NCBI GenBank assembly: GCA_000309945.1
Contig: CM001633.1
Location: forward strand, 2,142,292 to 2,206,291
Length of the DNA: 64,000 nucleotides
Origin: Leptolyngbyaceae cyanobacterium JSC-12
GTDB lineage: Bacteria; Cyanobacteriota; Cyanobacteriia; Leptolyngbyales; Leptolyngbyaceae
Direction of reading: 5' to 3'
The number at the start of each line of letters is the position of its first letter. Within the stretch, counting starts at the first letter, position 1. The translations under genes were made by a program, and so were the position numbers. Positions 8,703 to 17,317 of the stretch are shown here, one piece after another. The notes beneath the pieces were generated by a model, which ran no database searches, had not been told where the DNA came from, and saw only the letters and a program-made list of their open reading frames with translations.

Positions 8703-9122
8703 TTGGTGCCGCCTGTGCATTCCCAAAAATCTCAAAAAATTGATTTAACACAAGACTATCCTTGCCCATGTCGGCGAAAAGGGCGGTTGACCCCAATCGC
8801 GTTGACTGAAGCATTCGGTTGTAGTCGGTGTCAGCAAATCTTTGTCGTAGAAGAGAATGGACACGTTCTAGAACAGCTTTCGGGGAGCTATCCATATAAA
8901 AAGGCTTGGCGTTGGAATGGTCACCAGTGGAATGCCGCAAGCCCTGGACTGGGAGATAGCTACTTGCCAGTTGCGCTTGGCATCACGTTGATTATGCTGA
9001 TTATCTGGTTGCCATTAGCGCTGAATTCAAAATCGAACTCTTCACTAATTGTTTTGATTGCTGGAGTCCTGCTTTTAGCAGTGCTACCTGCGCTTATGGT
9101 GTTGCTGGCATATCGGCGGTAA
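8703..9122 (+). CDS. Small zinc-ribbon membrane protein, unknown function
   Basis: This protein of up to 139 residues has a putative zinc ribbon (YPCPCRRKGRLTPI…GCSRCQQIFVVEENG, a C-x-C plus C-x-x-C pattern) in the first 50 residues. Two hydrophobic helices follow at about 88-105 and 115-136, separated by NSKSNSS. The listed start is TTG; a GTG one codon later is equally possible, and the strict start is uncertain. It ends 3 bases before the ProA-like gene, so the two are probably co-transcribed. I recognise it only as a cyanobacterial hypothetical type. Confidence 0.7.
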   Translation: MVPPVHSQKSQKIDLTQDYPCPCRRKGRLTPIALTEAFGCSRCQQIFVVEENGHVLEQLSGSYPYKKAWRWNGHQWNAASPGLGDSYLPVALGITLIMLIIWLPLALNSKSNSSLIVLIAGVLLLAVLPALMVLLAYRR

Positions 9123-9125
9123 TCG

Positions 9126-10391
9126 ATGACAACGGAGTTTCCTGGTTCGACTTCTGATGCGATCGCAGCCGTTCAAGCCGCGCACCGTTCATCCATTCCA
9201 TTGGCAACAATCAAAGGTGTGCTTCGTAGCCAAGCGGTAGCTGCGATGGCAGATGCACTCAAGCGCCACCAGAACGACATTTTGGAGGCAAACACGTTAG
9301 ATCTGGAAGCGAGCCGCGAAATGGCAGTTCCAAACCTGATTCTGGAATGGTTGAAGCTTACACCAGAGCGGATTCAAACAGTGGCTCAGTTGCTAAAGCG
9401 GTTAAGTGAATTACCTGATCCAATTGGGCGAGTTATGGATGCGTCGTACCAACTGGAGCATTGTCAAACATATTCCCAGTTAATGCCTCTGGGTGTAATT
9501 GCGTTGGTGTATGAAGCGTTTCCTGAACTAGCTGCTCTGGCAGCAGGGTTATGCATTAAGACAGCTAATAGCCTGGTACTTAAGGGGGGAAGTGAGGCGA
9601 GCCATTCGAATGTGGCGATCGCGCAGGCATTGCAAACCGCGATTGAGGAAACCGGGTTGCCAGATGGGTGCCTCCAGATGCTGTCGTCCGATCAAGGTGC
9701 CTCAATTCGGGACTTGATTGTGCAAGATCAATTTGTCAATTTGATCATTCCCTATGGTCGCCCCAGCCTAGTGCAGCAAGTTGTACGTCAGGCAACAGCA
9801 CCAGTTTTAAGGTCTGCAATGGGAAACTGCTACCTGTATTGGTCTCCTTCGGGCAGTTTAGAGGCGGTACGCTGGATGATTTTAGATAGTCATCAGAGCG
9901 AACCTGATCCAGTCAACGCGATCGAAAAAGTACTAATTCATCGCAGTCAAAATCCGTCTTCCCTTGTAATGTTGTGGAACAGTTTGAAAGAGAAGGGCTT
10001 TGATTTGAGAGGCGATGCATTACTAGTGGCAAAGTTTCCAGAACTCAAACTGGTAGATGAGACAGAATGGCAGCAAGCATATCTGGATAAAATTGTTGCC
10101 TTCAAAATTGTAGATAACTTAGAAGCAGCGATCGCCTGGATCAACTTACATAGCAGTGGTCACGCCGACTGTCTTGTCACTGAGTCCTATCAGGAAAGTC
10201 GGCAATTTGCCTTGGGAATCAACAGTGCCTCAACCTATATCAACGCCTCACCCCGATTCTCTCGGAACCCGAAGCGAGGCGATTCTATCTTTTTAGGAAT
10301 GTCTAACCAGAAGGGACAGCGCCGTGGACCAATTAGCCTTCAAAGTTTAACAACCATGAAACACATCATCCAGGGCGCAGGGCAGTTTTGA
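9126..10391 (+). CDS. ProA homologue (glutamyl-phosphate reductase family) lacking catalytic Cys
   Basis: The 421-residue protein aligns over its whole length with glutamate-5-semialdehyde dehydrogenase, which makes the proline precursor: PLGVIALVYEAFPE, LVLKGGSEASHSN, VNLIIPYGRPSLV, ATAPVLRSAMGNC and GHADCLVTE. The active-site segment, usually PSVCNAAETLLVH, reads DPVNAIEKVLIH here, so the nucleophilic cysteine is Val263 (codon at 9912-9914). The usually conserved Arg of YEARP is Phe, and the normal C-terminal EVGIST segment is GMSNQKG. It is therefore probably not a standard reductase. A second, canonical proA is expected elsewhere in the genome. It follows the small membrane protein by 3 bases. 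Confidence 0.85.
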   Translation: MTTEFPGSTSDAIAAVQAAHRSSIPLATIKGVLRSQAVAAMADALKRHQNDILEANTLDLEASREMAVPNLILEWLKLTPERIQTVAQLLKRLSELPDPIGRVMDASYQLEHCQTYSQLMPLGVIALVYEAFPELAALAAGLCIKTANSLVLKGGSEASHSNVAIAQALQTAIEETGLPDGCLQMLSSDQGASIRDLIVQDQFVNLIIPYGRPSLVQQVVRQATAPVLRSAMGNCYLYWSPSGSLEAVRWMILDSHQSEPDPVNAIEKVLIHRSQNPSSLVMLWNSLKEKGFDLRGDALLVAKFPELKLVDETEWQQAYLDKIVAFKIVDNLEAAIAWINLHSSGHADCLVTESYQESRQFALGINSASTYINASPRFSRNPKRGDSIFLGMSNQKGQRRGPISLQSLTTMKHIIQGAGQF

Positions 10392-10398
10392 ACACGTT

Positions 10399-11226
10399 TT
10401 AGCTTACTTCAGTTTCTTCCACTAGCTTCACTTTGGTCGCCAATCCTAGCATTTGCAAGAGTTGAATGGTCATCCAAGTAAGATCAATTTCCCACCACTG
10501 CATGCCATGACGGGCAGAGTATTGAAATGCATGATGATTATTGTGCCAGCCTTCACCATAGGTTAGGAGAGCAACCCACCAGCAGTTTGTAGAACGGTCA
10601 TCTGCCTCATAGGTGCGGTATCCAAACTTGTGGGTTGCACTGTTCACCAACCAAGTGCAATGGAACACAACCACTAATCGAACAAAAATTCCCCAAACGA
10701 CGAAGGACCATCCCCCAATCAAATACAGCAATGCAGCAAATGCGACTTGAATCGGGAAAAAATATTGGTCGAGGAATTGATAAAACCGATCATCTGCAAT
10801 ATCTTTAGTAAACCGTTCCGCTTCCTGCTCAGCAGGAACGTCATACAACATCCAACCCATATGGCTCCACCAAAATCCTTTATTAGAATCGTGGTGGTCG
10901 TTATTTTGGTCTGAATAGAGGTGATGATGGCGATGTAATCCAACCCACCAAATTGGACCTCCCTGCATTGACAGCGTGCCGCAGAAGACGAGAAAGTACT
11001 CTAACCACTTGGGTGCTTGAAAGCTACGATGAGTCAACATTCGGTGCCAGCCCAGTGTAATTCCCAAGCCTCCGGTTACCCAATGCAGAAATACCGCCAA
11101 GCCAACGGCCACCCAACTAAAGTTAGCAGGTAAAAACGCGAGCAGTGCTGCTACATGGATAAAGACCATGAACAGGATAACCGCCCAATCGTGTTTTAGT
11201 TTGTTGTTTGAAGTCGCAACAGTCAT
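10399..11226 (-). CDS. desC: Acyl-lipid delta-9-type fatty acid desaturase
   Basis: Three histidine clusters that bind the di-iron centre are present: HRMLTHRSF, HRHHH and HNNHH, with four to five membrane segments between them (for example VILFMVFIHVAALLAFL). It fits DesC-type enzymes, which insert the first double bond into membrane-lipid acyl chains using ferredoxin as donor. I chose the ATG at 11226 (275 residues, MTVATSNNKLKHDW). The longer frame to 11274 adds 16 residues unlike the family. Convergent with the ProA-like gene, with 7 bases between stops. Cold regulation is common for desaturases but not visible here. Confidence 0.9.
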   Translation of the reverse strand: MTVATSNNKLKHDWAVILFMVFIHVAALLAFLPANFSWVAVGLAVFLHWVTGGLGITLGWHRMLTHRSFQAPKWLEYFLVFCGTLSMQGGPIWWVGLHRHHHLYSDQNNDHHDSNKGFWWSHMGWMLYDVPAEQEAERFTKDIADDRFYQFLDQYFFPIQVAFAALLYLIGGWSFVVWGIFVRLVVVFHCTWLVNSATHKFGYRTYEADDRSTNCWWVALLTYGEGWHNNHHAFQYSARHGMQWWEIDLTWMTIQLLQMLGLATKVKLVEETEVS

Positions 11227-11398
11227 GCATTCATCCCAACGAGATTTACAGTGCCAGATCGGCACAATGGTCAAAGCGCAGTTTGAAATTGCGCATAAAT
11301 TACACCTCGCTCTCCTTAAGATTCTCCTAGTGTCTACAAACAGATGGAATGACCATCGTTCAGGACATGTGGAGCTTGTGTAGTAGAAGCGAGGAGTA

Positions 11399-12631
11399 AT
11401 GAATAGTTCTAAGCTGATCCAAGAAGCAGAACAGGCACTATCCCTGATTTTTTCCCGGATTGACTCTCAGGTCAAGGAAAACCTGAAGCGAGTGTTGACT
11501 GCTTTCCGGCAGCATCGAGTCGGAGCACACCATTTCGCCAGTGTGAGTGGATATGGGCATAGCGACCTGGGTCGAGAGGTTCTGGATCGGGTGTTTGCGG
11601 AGGTGATGGGGGCAGAAGCGGCGGCAGTACGAGTGCAATTTGTTTCTGGAACGCACGCGATCGCCTGTGCGCTCTACGGGGTTCTGCGTCCAGGCGATGA
11701 ATTACTGGCAGTAGCAGGTGCTCCTTACGACACATTAGAAGAAGTCATCGGTTTGCGAGGAAAGCATCAGGGCGCTTTAGCAGAATTTGGCATTCGTTAT
11801 CGGCAACTTGAGCTTTCTGACGATGGCTCAATTGATTGGGCTGTTCTGGAACATGCCATCAAGTCAGAAACTCGCATGGTACTAATTCAGCGTTCCTGTG
11901 GTTATTCCTGGCGTGCTAGTTTGGCGATTGCTGATATTGAGAAAATTGTTCACCTGGTCAAACAACAAAACCCAGATACCATTTGCTTTGTAGACAATTG
12001 CTACGGCGAGTTTATTGAAACCTGCGAACCAACAGCCGTTGGGGCAGATTTGATGGCAGGTTCCTTGATCAAAAACCCAGGAGGAACAATTGTCACAGCG
12101 GGCGGATATGTTGCCGGACGGGCAGACTTAGTAGAAATGGCAACCTGTCGTTTAACGGCTCCGGGCATTGGCAGTTCTGGCGGAGCAACTTTTGACCAAA
12201 ACCGTTTACTATTTCAGGGGTTGTTTCTTGCGCCACAAATGGTGGGTGAAGCAATGAAAGGAAATCATCTCACAGCGTTTGTGTTTGACCAGTTAGGGTA
12301 TCCAGTCAATCCACCACCGCTCGCTCCCCGACGAGACGTAATTCAAGCTGTGAAGTTAGGATCGGCTCAGAAATTGATCGCGTTTTGTCGCGCTATTCAG
12401 CAACATTCACCTATTGGCTCCTATCTCGACCCAGTTCCAGCAGAAATGCCCGGCTACGAAAGCAAACTGGTGATGGCAGGGGGCACCTTCATTGATGGCA
12501 GCACCTCCGAATTTTCGGCAGATGGACCGATGCGAGAACCTTATGTCGTGTTTTGCCAGGGTGGTACCCACTGGACTCATGTTGCGATCGCGCTAGAAGC
12601 AGCTATTGCAATGATTCAACAGTTTGATTAG
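11399..12631 (+). CDS. PLP-dependent C-S lyase family (COG4100, aluminium-resistance type)
   Basis: The 410-residue protein belongs to the methionine gamma-lyase-like family PF06838. Visible are the N-terminal HHFASVSGYGHSDLGRE, RVQFVSGTHAIA, VDNCYGEF (the PLP-ring aspartate region) and the probable Schiff-base lysine K225 in AGSLIKNPGG. Family members are related to cystathionine beta/gamma lyases. The 'aluminium resistance' name comes from one early report, and the physiological substrate is unknown. ATG start 7 bases after a GAGGAG-like ribosome-binding site (AAGCGAGGAG). Confidence 0.88.
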   Translation: MNSSKLIQEAEQALSLIFSRIDSQVKENLKRVLTAFRQHRVGAHHFASVSGYGHSDLGREVLDRVFAEVMGAEAAAVRVQFVSGTHAIACALYGVLRPGDELLAVAGAPYDTLEEVIGLRGKHQGALAEFGIRYRQLELSDDGSIDWAVLEHAIKSETRMVLIQRSCGYSWRASLAIADIEKIVHLVKQQNPDTICFVDNCYGEFIETCEPTAVGADLMAGSLIKNPGGTIVTAGGYVAGRADLVEMATCRLTAPGIGSSGGATFDQNRLLFQGLFLAPQMVGEAMKGNHLTAFVFDQLGYPVNPPPLAPRRDVIQAVKLGSAQKLIAFCRAIQQHSPIGSYLDPVPAEMPGYESKLVMAGGTFIDGSTSEFSADGPMREPYVVFCQGGTHWTHVAIALEAAIAMIQQFD

Positions 12632-12666
12632 GGTAAGCACACGGCTCGAAGCCCTAATTGCATGAC

Positions 12667-13323
12667 TTACACGCTTTCAACCACCACTTCTTCCACAGTG
12701 CTTTCAGGTGTTGTCTGCGAAACAAGGTTTCCAGACTCGACTTGTGGTTCATTGACTGAAAGTTCTGTGGTTGGCGCTTCTGGCGTCACTTCGGTAGGAA
12801 CTTCTGCCACTGCCTCTGGCAGAACAGCTTCAGGTGCTGATGGTTCCTGAGTTTCAGCCGCAACCTGAGCAGGAATCGCTTCAACTGCTGGGGCTTCTGC
12901 TACAGAGGCTTCTGGTGTTTCTGTTGGAGTTTCAACCACTGGCGCTTTCACCACTACGTTGGCAGATACTTCTGATGCCACTTCTGGCGTTTCGGTTGAA
13001 GCTTCAGCCACAGATGCTTCTGATGCTACTTCTGGCGTTTCAGTTGTTTCAACGAGTGCTTCAATGGCTTCTGGTGAAGCTTCTTCTTCCAGGAGTTCCT
13101 TGGCTTTGGGAGGCTTGGGACCCCGCATCAAGGCTGGGTTGATTGGAGGTCTGGAGTCTGCTTTGCGATCGCCCTTGCCTTTTCCACCTTTGCCCTTACC
13201 TTTACGATCCTTTCCACGACTGGAACGCTCTTGACGTTGCTCAGACGGCTGAGCAACTGGTTTTTCTGCCTCTGATGCGGCACGTGCCAACCGCTCAGAT
13301 TTTTTAATTGGACGCTCTACCAT
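12667..13323 (-). CDS. Basic-N, acidic-C low-complexity protein with P/A/E repeats
   Basis: The 218-residue protein has two halves. Residues 1-75 are highly basic (RGKDRKGKGKGGKGKGDRK) and end in a motif PPINPALMRGPKPPKAKE. Residues 80-218 are acidic and built of imperfect repeats of the type TETPEVASE and VAEAPAVEA. No enzyme motif, membrane segment or signal is present. The N-terminal part resembles a short conserved cyanobacterial protein; the long acidic tail looks like a lineage-specific repeat expansion. It may bind nucleic acid through the basic part, but that is inference. The following 36 bases to the lyase gene contain a weak TTAGGG/CCCTAA stem. Confidence 0.7.
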   Translation of the reverse strand: MVERPIKKSERLARAASEAEKPVAQPSEQRQERSSRGKDRKGKGKGGKGKGDRKADSRPPINPALMRGPKPPKAKELLEEEASPEAIEALVETTETPEVASEASVAEASTETPEVASEVSANVVVKAPVVETPTETPEASVAEAPAVEAIPAQVAAETQEPSAPEAVLPEAVAEVPTEVTPEAPTTELSVNEPQVESGNLVSQTTPESTVEEVVVESV

Positions 13324-13407
13324 TGTTAAATTCTGTTAACTGCTTCTATCGTACCTTTTAAGGGAGTTTCTTCACATTTCCAGTGAGTTTGATCCAGATG
13401 TGGATGA

Positions 13408-14703
13408 CTATCGCCCTTCTAACCGTTGTTGCCACTCAGCATCAATTTTGTCAGACTGCTCAATTTCCTGTTCAATCAAATCTCGCTCCGTGGTGTATGC
13501 TAAGTCCCCCTCCTTGATATAAGTTTCTGCAGCAAATTGCTGAGCATAGGCGAGCTTTTCCTGCAATGCTTCGCTGGCTTCATTCAAAGCAACAGCTCGA
13601 TCCTGACGATCACGATTACGCTGGTTAATTTTCTGGTTTTGCCACTGCACCCAGAAATACCGAATCAGCGGAATCACCAAAAAGCCCGTGCCATAGGCCA
13701 GTAATAGCCAATAAATCGATTGCACAAAGGCAACAAGACCCCCCATTTGAGCAGCGATCGCGCCTCCGGCTAAAAGTCTGCCTAGTGCCAATGCCCCAAT
13801 TAAATTCAGCGATCCCAGCCCAACCGCCATCAAAATTTGTCCAGCAGTGGCGTTGCTGAACTTGCGGGGAAATTCTTTGAGATAGGCGCTAACAGGTTGA
13901 AAGCGGTTTTCAACCGCTGTGGTTTGCAAATCAGCAAAGTGATAAACTAAACCCCCTTCAGGACTGACTTCAGGGCGTCCATTGAAGCGAGTTAGGACAG
14001 GCAGCATATACTCTTCATACTCACGTGCGTAACCCTGTCCCACGTTGTCTAGATAAGGCGCTATTTGTTCTGCAATTACGGCTCCTCGATTGTTCCGAAT
14101 CACCGTACCAATTGCCCGCCAGCGCCGTTCTTCCAAATCTGCATTGGGGTCGCCATCGCCAAATAAAAAGGAGAAGATGGCTTCCAAGAAATTCATGGAA
14201 GAGTCTTGACCAGTAGAACGACGACGATAAGCTGTTGGGCGCTCGTTATAACTAGGGTAAAAAATCCAGAATAAGTCTGGACCAAACCAGATATTAGGCA
14301 TAGAAACCGAGCCGCCTGAATCGCTATCTCCATCTCTAGATGCAGTGCTGGCAATTATGATGGCAAAAATCGCCAGAAAAATTAGGATGATTGATACGAT
14401 TAAAATAATTCCAAAAGAAATTCTGATGATATAAAACAGAATTCGCCAAACTTTTTCCCACCATTCTTGAAGTTGAAGTCGGAGATATTTGTTGCGCAGG
14501 ATAGAGCGAAACTGCTGAGGAAACAGGTATACAATATCGCCCGACTCTGAAACCTGGAGGTGTCCGCCTGCTTCGGATGCGAGAGCCAATAGTCCACTTT
14601 CAGCTAAGTTAATATCTAAGCCTGCCTGCATTGCCACATCTCCAACGGTGACGCGGTAGTTCAGGTGCTCAACTGCCTTCATAATTTGTGGGTCTGGGGT
14701 CAT
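13408..14703 (-). CDS. Conserved membrane protein with relative in plastids
   Basis: The 431 residues comprise an N-terminal helix-turn-helix-like segment (HLNYRVTVGDVAMQAGLDI), a strongly hydrophobic helix pair at about 90-120, a Ser/Gly/Asp linker, a soluble middle part (RWRAIGTVIRNNRGAVIAEQIAPYL), two more membrane helices at about 295-355, and a charged C-terminal coiled-coil-like tail. The domain order resembles a cyanobacterial family with chloroplast homologues in plants (At5g03900 type). The function is not established. The start ATG fits; it is divergent from the DppB gene 160 bases away. Confidence 0.75.
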   Translation of the reverse strand: MTPDPQIMKAVEHLNYRVTVGDVAMQAGLDINLAESGLLALASEAGGHLQVSESGDIVYLFPQQFRSILRNKYLRLQLQEWWEKVWRILFYIIRISFGIILIVSIILIFLAIFAIIIASTASRDGDSDSGGSVSMPNIWFGPDLFWIFYPSYNERPTAYRRRSTGQDSSMNFLEAIFSFLFGDGDPNADLEERRWRAIGTVIRNNRGAVIAEQIAPYLDNVGQGYAREYEEYMLPVLTRFNGRPEVSPEGGLVYHFADLQTTAVENRFQPVSAYLKEFPRKFSNATAGQILMAVGLGSLNLIGALALGRLLAGGAIAAQMGGLVAFVQSIYWLLLAYGTGFLVIPLIRYFWVQWQNQKINQRNRDRQDRAVALNEASEALQEKLAYAQQFAAETYIKEGDLAYTTERDLIEQEIEQSDKIDAEWQQRLEGR

Positions 14704-14863
14704 GGCAGTGTCGTCTCCAGCGATCGCATGCTTACAGTGTTTTGGATGCTCACTTCCTCCAGTATAGAAATCCTCTATAGCAGCGTGGGGAGAGGAAACC
14801 GAGCCATAGCCAACTTACACCCCCCAAACTCCGAATTACTAACATCTAAAATCCAGTTCAGCC

Positions 14864-15889
14864 ATGTCTCGCTCCCGTTCTCTTCGGTATTACATTGTTG
14901 CTCGGCTGCTGTTATCGCCGTTGCTATTGTGGTTAATTACAACACTGGTCTTTTTGCTGCTGCGGGCGACTCCTGGCGATCCAGTGGATGCCCTCCTGGG
15001 TCCGCGTGCGCCTCAAGCTGCTAAAGATGCCCTGCGTAGCCAGTTAGGGCTTGATAAACCCCTGTTTCTGCAATACCTGGATTACCTTGGTTCGCTTCTA
15101 CGGTTTGACCTGGGTACATCTCTGCTTAGCAAAGAAACGTCTGTATGGGAAATTATCTGGAAGTTTTTTCCTGCAACGGTGGAACTAGCGGTATACAGCA
15201 TGGCGATCGCCCTGCTGGTTGGGATTACAGTTGGAATCCTCACAGCTTCTCGCCCAAACACGCCACTGGATGCTGCAGGCAGGCTATTTGGCATCCTGAC
15301 CTACTCGGTACCCATGTTTTGGTTTGGGATGCTGCTCCAACTGGTGTTTTCGGTGCAACTAGGTTGGTTTCCATTAGGAACGCGCTTTCCAGTTACAATT
15401 CCTGCCCCCGCTGGGCCTACAGGCTTATACACCCTGGATAGTTTACTAACAGGGAACTTGGCTCAGTTTTTCACGGCACTGTATTACCTGGCACTACCAG
15501 GTTTAACGTTAGGAATTTTGATTAGTGGCATCTTTGAGCGGATTGTACGGGTGAATTTGAAACAAACCCTCAAAGCAGATTATGTTGAAGCTGCGCGCGC
15601 ACGAGGAATTCCAGAATTTCGTATTCTGCTGGCTCACGCGCTCAAGAATGCCTTGATCCCAGTGATCACGATTCTCGGTCTGACATTTGCTGCCTTACTG
15701 GGAGGGGCGATTTTAACCGAGGTGACCTTCTCATGGCCTGGATTAGCAAATCGTTTGTATCGAGCGATCGCTCAACGCGATTATCCAACTGTGCAGGGTG
15801 TAGTGGTGTTTTTTGCTGCCATTGTCGCGATCGCCAGCATTTTAATTGACCTTCTCAATGCTTATATTGATCCTCGAATTCGCTACTAA
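14864..15889 (+). CDS. DppB-type ABC transporter permease
   Basis: This is an inner-membrane permease subunit of an oligopeptide/dipeptide/nickel-type importer. It is 341 residues with six predicted helices, an N-terminal segment LLRATPGDPVDALLGPRAP and the ATPase-coupling EAA loop EAARARGIPEFRILLAHALK at about 240-260. No substrate-binding protein, DppC or ATPase gene is adjacent; a DppC-type gene lies at 35332-36177 and a second DppB at 51148-52158. Scattered subunits are common in cyanobacteria, so partnership cannot be read from position. The ATG start follows a short AT-rich leader. Confidence 0.9.
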   Translation: MSRSRSLRYYIVARLLLSPLLLWLITTLVFLLLRATPGDPVDALLGPRAPQAAKDALRSQLGLDKPLFLQYLDYLGSLLRFDLGTSLLSKETSVWEIIWKFFPATVELAVYSMAIALLVGITVGILTASRPNTPLDAAGRLFGILTYSVPMFWFGMLLQLVFSVQLGWFPLGTRFPVTIPAPAGPTGLYTLDSLLTGNLAQFFTALYYLALPGLTLGILISGIFERIVRVNLKQTLKADYVEAARARGIPEFRILLAHALKNALIPVITILGLTFAALLGGAILTEVTFSWPGLANRLYRAIAQRDYPTVQGVVVFFAAIVAIASILIDLLNAYIDPRIRY

Positions 15890-16007
15890 ATAACCTTGTA
15901 GATAGGAACTGAGAGAACTGAGCGAATCCTTCCTTCTGCAAAGCTCATGTGCAATCTGTCTACAGACGGCGTTATGATGCAATAATATGCTTCGGGACTG
16001 AGTCAAC

Positions 16008-17303
16008 TTGTCAAGTACTTTAATCGAAACTGCTACCTCCCCAGCAAGCCTAACCACTCTTCATAATGGGCTGACTGTTATTCATCAACAAACATCTGCA
16101 ACCCCGGTTGCCTCAGTCGATGTTTGGGTCAAAGCAGGAGCAGCCTCTGAACCAGATGAATGGGTCGGCATGGCACACTTCTTAGAACACATGATCTTTA
16201 AAGGAACGGATAAAATACTGCCTGGTGTGTTCGATCAAGAAGTGGAATTTCGGGGTGGGGTTACGAATGCAGCGACCAGCTACGATTACGCTCACTACTT
16301 TGTGACTACGGCCGTTCAGTATCTGGACGAAACATTGCCGTACTTAGCCGAGATTTTGTTAAATGCAGCAATCCCCGATGACGAATTTGATCGGGAGCGG
16401 GGCGTTGTTCTGGAAGAAATTCGGCAATCCTACGACAACCCGGATTGTGTGGCATTTCAAATCTTGAGCGAGACCGTGTATCAGCGGCATCCTTACGGTA
16501 GACCAATTTTGGGTACGGAAGAAACATTATTAAAACAAACGCCAGAGCAGATGCGGATGTTTCATCGTGCTCGCTATCAGCCAGAGAACATGACTGTGGT
16601 GATAGTGGGTGATTTGTCGAAAGAGGACGCCCTTCAATTAGTTGAACGAACCTTTCATCCATTTCCTCAGCGTATAGCCTGGCAACAATACCAGCCTGAA
16701 GCAGAGCCACCAATTACTTATATTCGCCGTCAAGAACTCTGCCTGCCCCGGTTGGAGCAAGCTCGTTTAATGATGGCTTGGCTTGGTCCAGGGGTGGATT
16801 CGCCACTGCAAAGCCTGGATGAACAGTTGCATAACGCTTATGGATTAGATTTGCTGTCGGTGTTGCTGGCAGAAGGACGAACGTCCCGATTAGTGTGGGA
16901 ATTGCGAGAAGAACGGAATCTAGTGCAGGCAATTAACAGTGGGTTTTCGCTCCAGCGGGATTCTGGTATGTTCACTATTTCTGCCTGGTTAGATGCCGAT
17001 AATCTGGAACGGGTCGAGGCGATTATTTGCGATCGCCTATCTGAACTAGCAGCAACTCCTGCAACACAGGCAGAATTAGACCGCTGCAAACGGTTACTGT
17101 GTAATGACTATGCCTTTTCCACCGAAACCCCTGGTCAACTGGCAGGTTTATACGGCTACTACAGTATTTTTGCTTGTCCCAACATGGTAACTGCCTATCC
17201 GCAAAGAATTCGAGCCATCCAAGCTGAAGACATCCAACGCCTGGCAACTCAATATCTTTCTCCCTACCATTACGCGGCAACTATTGTTCGACCGTTGGAG
17301 TAA
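16008..17303 (+). CDS. M16 family zinc metallopeptidase, catalytic subunit type
   Basis: The inverted zinc motif H57-F-L-E60-H61 (HFLEHMIFKGT) and the downstream Glu in GVVLEEIRQSYDNP mark an active M16 (pitrilysin/mitochondrial-processing-peptidase-like) peptidase of 431 residues with two M16 domains. The start is TTG at 16008, chosen because translation from it gives the usual N-terminus before TTLHNGLTVIHQQ; no ATG is available in frame before the motif. The next gene encodes an M16 protein without the zinc motif, 14 bases downstream, so the two probably form a heterodimer that degrades small peptides. Confidence 0.92.
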   Translation: MSSTLIETATSPASLTTLHNGLTVIHQQTSATPVASVDVWVKAGAASEPDEWVGMAHFLEHMIFKGTDKILPGVFDQEVEFRGGVTNAATSYDYAHYFVTTAVQYLDETLPYLAEILLNAAIPDDEFDRERGVVLEEIRQSYDNPDCVAFQILSETVYQRHPYGRPILGTEETLLKQTPEQMRMFHRARYQPENMTVVIVGDLSKEDALQLVERTFHPFPQRIAWQQYQPEAEPPITYIRRQELCLPRLEQARLMMAWLGPGVDSPLQSLDEQLHNAYGLDLLSVLLAEGRTSRLVWELREERNLVQAINSGFSLQRDSGMFTISAWLDADNLERVEAIICDRLSELAATPATQAELDRCKRLLCNDYAFSTETPGQLAGLYGYYSIFACPNMVTAYPQRIRAIQAEDIQRLATQYLSPYHYAATIVRPLE

Positions 17304-17317
17304 TGTTGAAGTAATGG

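Noticed and set aside
12662-13234. Ser/Ala/Thr-rich plus-strand ORFs opposite the repeat protein
   Set aside because: They mirror the repetitive acidic tail coded on the minus strand; the conserved-looking N-terminal motif supports the minus frame.
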